Assembly: GCF_002155145.1 (NCBI RefSeq)
Contig: NZ_CP021323.1
Span: forward strand, 1,922,001 to 1,986,000
DNA: 64,000 bases
Origin: Kushneria konosiri
GTDB taxonomy: Bacteria; Pseudomonadota; Gammaproteobacteria; Pseudomonadales; Halomonadaceae
Reading direction: 5' to 3'
Shown: positions 61,572 through 64,000 of the stretch, piece by piece
How the letters are laid out: the number at the start of each line of letters is the position of its first letter
Numbering within the stretch: the first letter of the stretch is position 1
Program-made: the position numbers and the translations under genes
Notes under the pieces: generated by a model
What the model was told of the DNA's origin: nothing
Database searches by the model: none
The model's input: the letters and a program-made list of their open reading frames with translations, nothing else

Positions 61572-62855
61572 TCAGTCACCACCCAGCGAGGGCAACAGCA
61601 GAGAAATCTGCGGAAACACGATCAGAATCAGCGTGGCCAGCAACAAAATGAGGATAAAGGGTGGCGTGCCTCGAATGACCTCCAGATAGGGGCGGCGAAA
61701 GACGGCGATGGCCGTAAAGATATCGCAGCCAAAGGGAGGCGTTGCCGAGCCGATGGCTGCCTGTAGCGTCACGATGACCCCGACGTGTACCGGGTCCAGC
61801 CCGGTCGACTGCACCAGCGGCTTGAAGATGGGCACCAGGATCAGGATCACCACGATGGGGTCGACAAACATGCAGCCAATGAAGAAGGCCACGGCAATCA
61901 GCAGCAGCGCCAGAAACTGACTGTCGCCGATGCTGTCGATGATCGGCCCCAGAATCTGTTCGGGAATGCCTGCCGTGGCGAGCGCCTGGGAAAAGGCTGC
62001 GCCGATCGCTACCAGAATAAAGACCACGGCGGTAATCATGCCGGTCGAGAGCGCCAGGCTGCCAAGGTCGCGAATGCTGACCTGTCGATAGATCACCACT
62101 TCCAGCAGCAGGGCATAGGCCACCGCCACGGCCGAGGCCTCAACGGCACTGAAAAACCCTCCATAGATACCGCCGACCACCAGGATCGGAAAGCCCATTG
62201 GCAGGATAACGCGACGCAGGGCGCGTCCGCGCTCTCGCCATGAAGCCTTCGGGTCGGGCTCAATGCCCTTTACACGGGAGTCGATCCAGCAGTAGATCGA
62301 AAACATCACCATGATCAAAAGCCCGGGCAGAATACCGGCCAGAAAGAGATCGCCGATCGAGGTCTGCATCGCCACGCCGTAGATGATGAAACCGATACTG
62401 GGCGGAATCAGCAGAGCCACATCACTGGCATTGATGATCAGGGCCAGCGTAAAGGCGTCGGAATATCCCTTCTTGAGCAGGCGAGGGCGCATGGGCCCGC
62501 CCATGGCCACGACGGTGGCCTGAGTGGAGCCCGAGACGGCACCAAAAAGAGCACAGGAGGCTGCGGTGGTAATGGGAAGACCGCCTCGCAGATGACGGGT
62601 AAAGGCATCCACCACATCCAGCAGGCGATTGGCGGTATGGCCCTTGGTCAGGATATCGGCCGCAAAGATGAACATGGGCACGGCGGCCAGTACCCAGCTG
62701 CCGACGCCGTTGATCATCCAGCTGACCGCCTGATCCGGACCAAAAAAAGTCATTCCGGTAAACATCATGTAAAGCGTGCCGGCTGCCAGAGGCACCATCA
62801 TGGGAAACCCCAGAAACAGCAGCACGAGCATGAGCACACCAAGCCCTGTCAGCAT
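61572..62855 (-). CDS. TRAP transporter large membrane subunit DctM
   Basis: A 427-residue protein with about 12 membrane helices. DctM marks are FFGPDQAVSWMINGVGSWVLAAVPMFIFAADIL, PITTAASCALFGAVSGSTQATVVAMGGPMRPRLLKKGYSD, FIIYGVAMQTSIGDLFLAGILPG and DPIVVILILVPIFKPLVQSTGLDPVHVG. It carries the ion-coupled transport path of the TRAP system. The frame opens at 62897, but the ATG at 62855 after AAAGGA is preferred. It follows dctQ by 60 bp. Confidence 0.93.
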   Translation of the reverse strand: MLTGLGVLMLVLLFLGFPMMVPLAAGTLYMMFTGMTFFGPDQAVSWMINGVGSWVLAAVPMFIFAADILTKGHTANRLLDVVDAFTRHLRGGLPITTAASCALFGAVSGSTQATVVAMGGPMRPRLLKKGYSDAFTLALIINASDVALLIPPSIGFIIYGVAMQTSIGDLFLAGILPGLLIMVMFSIYCWIDSRVKGIEPDPKASWRERGRALRRVILPMGFPILVVGGIYGGFFSAVEASAVAVAYALLLEVVIYRQVSIRDLGSLALSTGMITAVVFILVAIGAAFSQALATAGIPEQILGPIIDSIGDSQFLALLLIAVAFFIGCMFVDPIVVILILVPIFKPLVQSTGLDPVHVGVIVTLQAAIGSATPPFGCDIFTAIAVFRRPYLEVIRGTPPFILILLLATLILIVFPQISLLLPSLGGD

Positions 62856-62915
62856 GATCCTTTCCCTCGCATTCTTGTCATTGGATGGTTGTTGCAAGTG
62901 CCATACGGATGGTGA

Positions 62916-63536
62916 TCAATCGCGGGTCGTGTCGGCTTCCTCGTTTTCGCTATCGGGCAGTGGCGCGTCGTCGTAATCCTCCCTTTCCGTCAGCGAGCGC
63001 CAGATGCCGGGTGTGGTCAGGTTGCGAATGAGGGTCAGAACATACTGGATACCGGCCAGTGCAAAGCCGATGGGCAGGGCGAGATAAACGATCCACAGCG
63101 GCATCTGCAGTGAGGCACTGGTACGGCCGCGGTCATGAATGGTGATGACATATTCGATGGACTTGTAGCTGAAGTAGAACATCAAAAGCGCTGTCCCCAG
63201 ACAGATCAGCACCAGAAGGGCCTTGCGGCGCTGGCCACTGAGCTGTTCATAAAACGCTGACATGCTGATGTGCCGGGCGTGACGGGCGGCATAGCCCACC
63301 CCCACAAAGGTGATGATCACGATCAGCATCTCGGTCATTTCATAAGTACCCGTGATGCCCTGACCCAGAACAATGTTGCCCACGACATGGGCGCTCATCA
63401 AAAGCGCCATGACGAGAATGCTGCCGGCAACGATGGTTTTCTCGATCAGGCCCAGTCCGCGATCCAGCATCAGCAGGGCGCGCAGCAGTGCACTCGAGGG
63501 TTGATCATCACTTTTTAAGGAAGAGGTCTGGCTCAT
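62916..63536 (-). CDS. TRAP transporter small membrane subunit DctQ
   Basis: A 206-residue protein with four membrane helices: VAGSILVMALLMSAHVVGNIV, MTEMLIVIITFVGVGYAARHARHISMSAFY with the typical R-H-x-x-x-S region, a third, and WIVYLALPIGFALAGIQYVLTLIRNL. The C-terminus is acidic. DctQ pairs with DctM in the inner membrane. It starts the leftward dctQ-dctM operon and is upstream of nothing else on its strand except the partial antiporter at the window edge. Confidence 0.9.
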   Translation of the reverse strand: MSQTSSLKSDDQPSSALLRALLMLDRGLGLIEKTIVAGSILVMALLMSAHVVGNIVLGQGITGTYEMTEMLIVIITFVGVGYAARHARHISMSAFYEQLSGQRRKALLVLICLGTALLMFYFSYKSIEYVITIHDRGRTSASLQMPLWIVYLALPIGFALAGIQYVLTLIRNLTTPGIWRSLTEREDYDDAPLPDSENEEADTTRD

Positions 63537-63625
63537 GAGTCTTTATCCTTGTTGTGAAGAGCACACCTCAGACAATACAGCCTTGCCTCTTTATAACAAG
63601 TGGCGGGGCGATCGCCAGCATCGTC

Positions 63626-64000
63626 CTAGCGCGTACCGGGCGCCAGCGCCATCTCGACCAGATCCAGTTCGCGCACCAGCCGTCGCAGGGTGTGGTCATC
63701 GATCTGATGCGTTGAGCGCAGCCGATAGTACTCGCGTCGTTCTGCACGGATGGCCGCCAGGCGCATCTCGCGGGAAAAGCGCTGGTCATGTTCGTGACGC
63801 TCGGAGCTTGAGCGCTTGTCGTTGATGGTCATCAGGTTACGGTAGTAGCCGATCATGCGAGCGCTGGTCTCGGCCAGCACCGAGCGTTCAAGCTCCGTGT
63901 CATGGCGCTTTTGGGCGTCGCTGTACCAGCCCTCGATCGCCTCGATGGCGGCAAGGGAGGCGGCATGGCGTGCCGAGCGGGCCTCTTCATCGCGCCAGCT
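63626..64000 (-). CDS. C-terminal end of a second CPA1-type Na+/H+ antiporter (partial)
   Basis: The frame is open to the right edge, encoding at least 124 residues that end in REYYRLRSTHQIDDHTLRRLVRELDLVEMALAPGTR. This closely parallels the tail of the antiporter at 58527: REYYRLRGKHHINDDVLRKLVREVDLAETAL. Further upstream, EEARSARHAASLAAIEAIEGWYSDAQKRHDTE resembles the helical RARIAAAEAAIRRIEDF part. Only the soluble regulatory tail is visible; the membrane domain lies beyond the window, so the call rests on the paralogue. Confidence 0.82.
   Translation of the reverse strand, partial: SWRDEEARSARHAASLAAIEAIEGWYSDAQKRHDTELERSVLAETSARMIGYYRNLMTINDKRSSSERHEHDQRFSREMRLAAIRAERREYYRLRSTHQIDDHTLRRLVRELDLVEMALAPGTR

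Overview
The window looks like a chromosomal segment of a moderately halophilic gammaproteobacterium, most likely of the Halomonadaceae (Halomonas/Kushneria type). This is inferred from the gene set: two paralogous BCCT compatible-solute carriers, a TRAP system with a TeaA-like binding protein, several sodium-coupled symporters and CPA1 antiporters, high GC, and Shine-Dalgarno-led genes with many TTG and GTG starts. No rRNA, tRNA, insertion sequence or prophage was recognised.

Layout. 1-5131 is a type I-F CRISPR-Cas locus. cas2-3 (cut by the left edge) and cas1 run leftward. A FitAB-type (VapBC family) toxin-antitoxin pair sits between cas1 and a short divergent array of five repeats and four 32-nt spacers, whose leader has a perfect IHF consensus match. 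5176-15353 holds sstT, an exported small protein, a DedA protein, tmcA, pepD, an exported adenosine deaminase-like enzyme, and a divergent MFS/TetR pair with twin operators. 15490-23137 has an oversized flhF with an unknown follower, an aaeBXA-like efflux operon, a secreted repeat protein and a 3-methyladenine glycosylase.

23287-30514 is the cobalamin corrin-ring cluster (cobG-H-I-J, inverted cobK, cobL-M). cbiD, which probably fills the CobF step, is 14 kb away at 43580-44680. 30517-39558 has a GST, an NRAMP-fold carrier without the usual metal motifs, a diguanylate cyclase, OmpW, the actP-yjcH acetate symporter pair, and the divergent cNMP/CBS/DUF294 plus DnaQ-like exonuclease pair. 39638-43272 has the two BCCT carriers.

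44820-49960 has an SMP-30 lactonase-like protein, then an FMN riboswitch driving ribB, a deaminase-only RibD-like gene and probably a GST and an M32 carboxypeptidase. 50133-58533 has a Mut7-C protein, mntH, a DUF1206 protein, ychJ, a META-domain lipoprotein with 114-bp tandem repeats, and a symporter/esterase operon. 58527-64000 has a CPA1 antiporter, a TRAP transporter whose binding protein converges on its membrane subunits, and the C-terminus of a second CPA1 antiporter.

Functionally the segment combines osmotic and ionic homeostasis (BCCT, TRAP, CPA1, SstT, ActP), cofactor synthesis (B12 and riboflavin), metal uptake and phage defence. The least explained parts are the CRISPR/toxin-antitoxin arrangement with its two shortened leader-proximal repeats, the 340-residue FlhF extension, the deaminase-only RibD-like gene under the FMN riboswitch, and the motif-less NRAMP protein. 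All functional calls rest on reading motifs by eye; no database search was possible.
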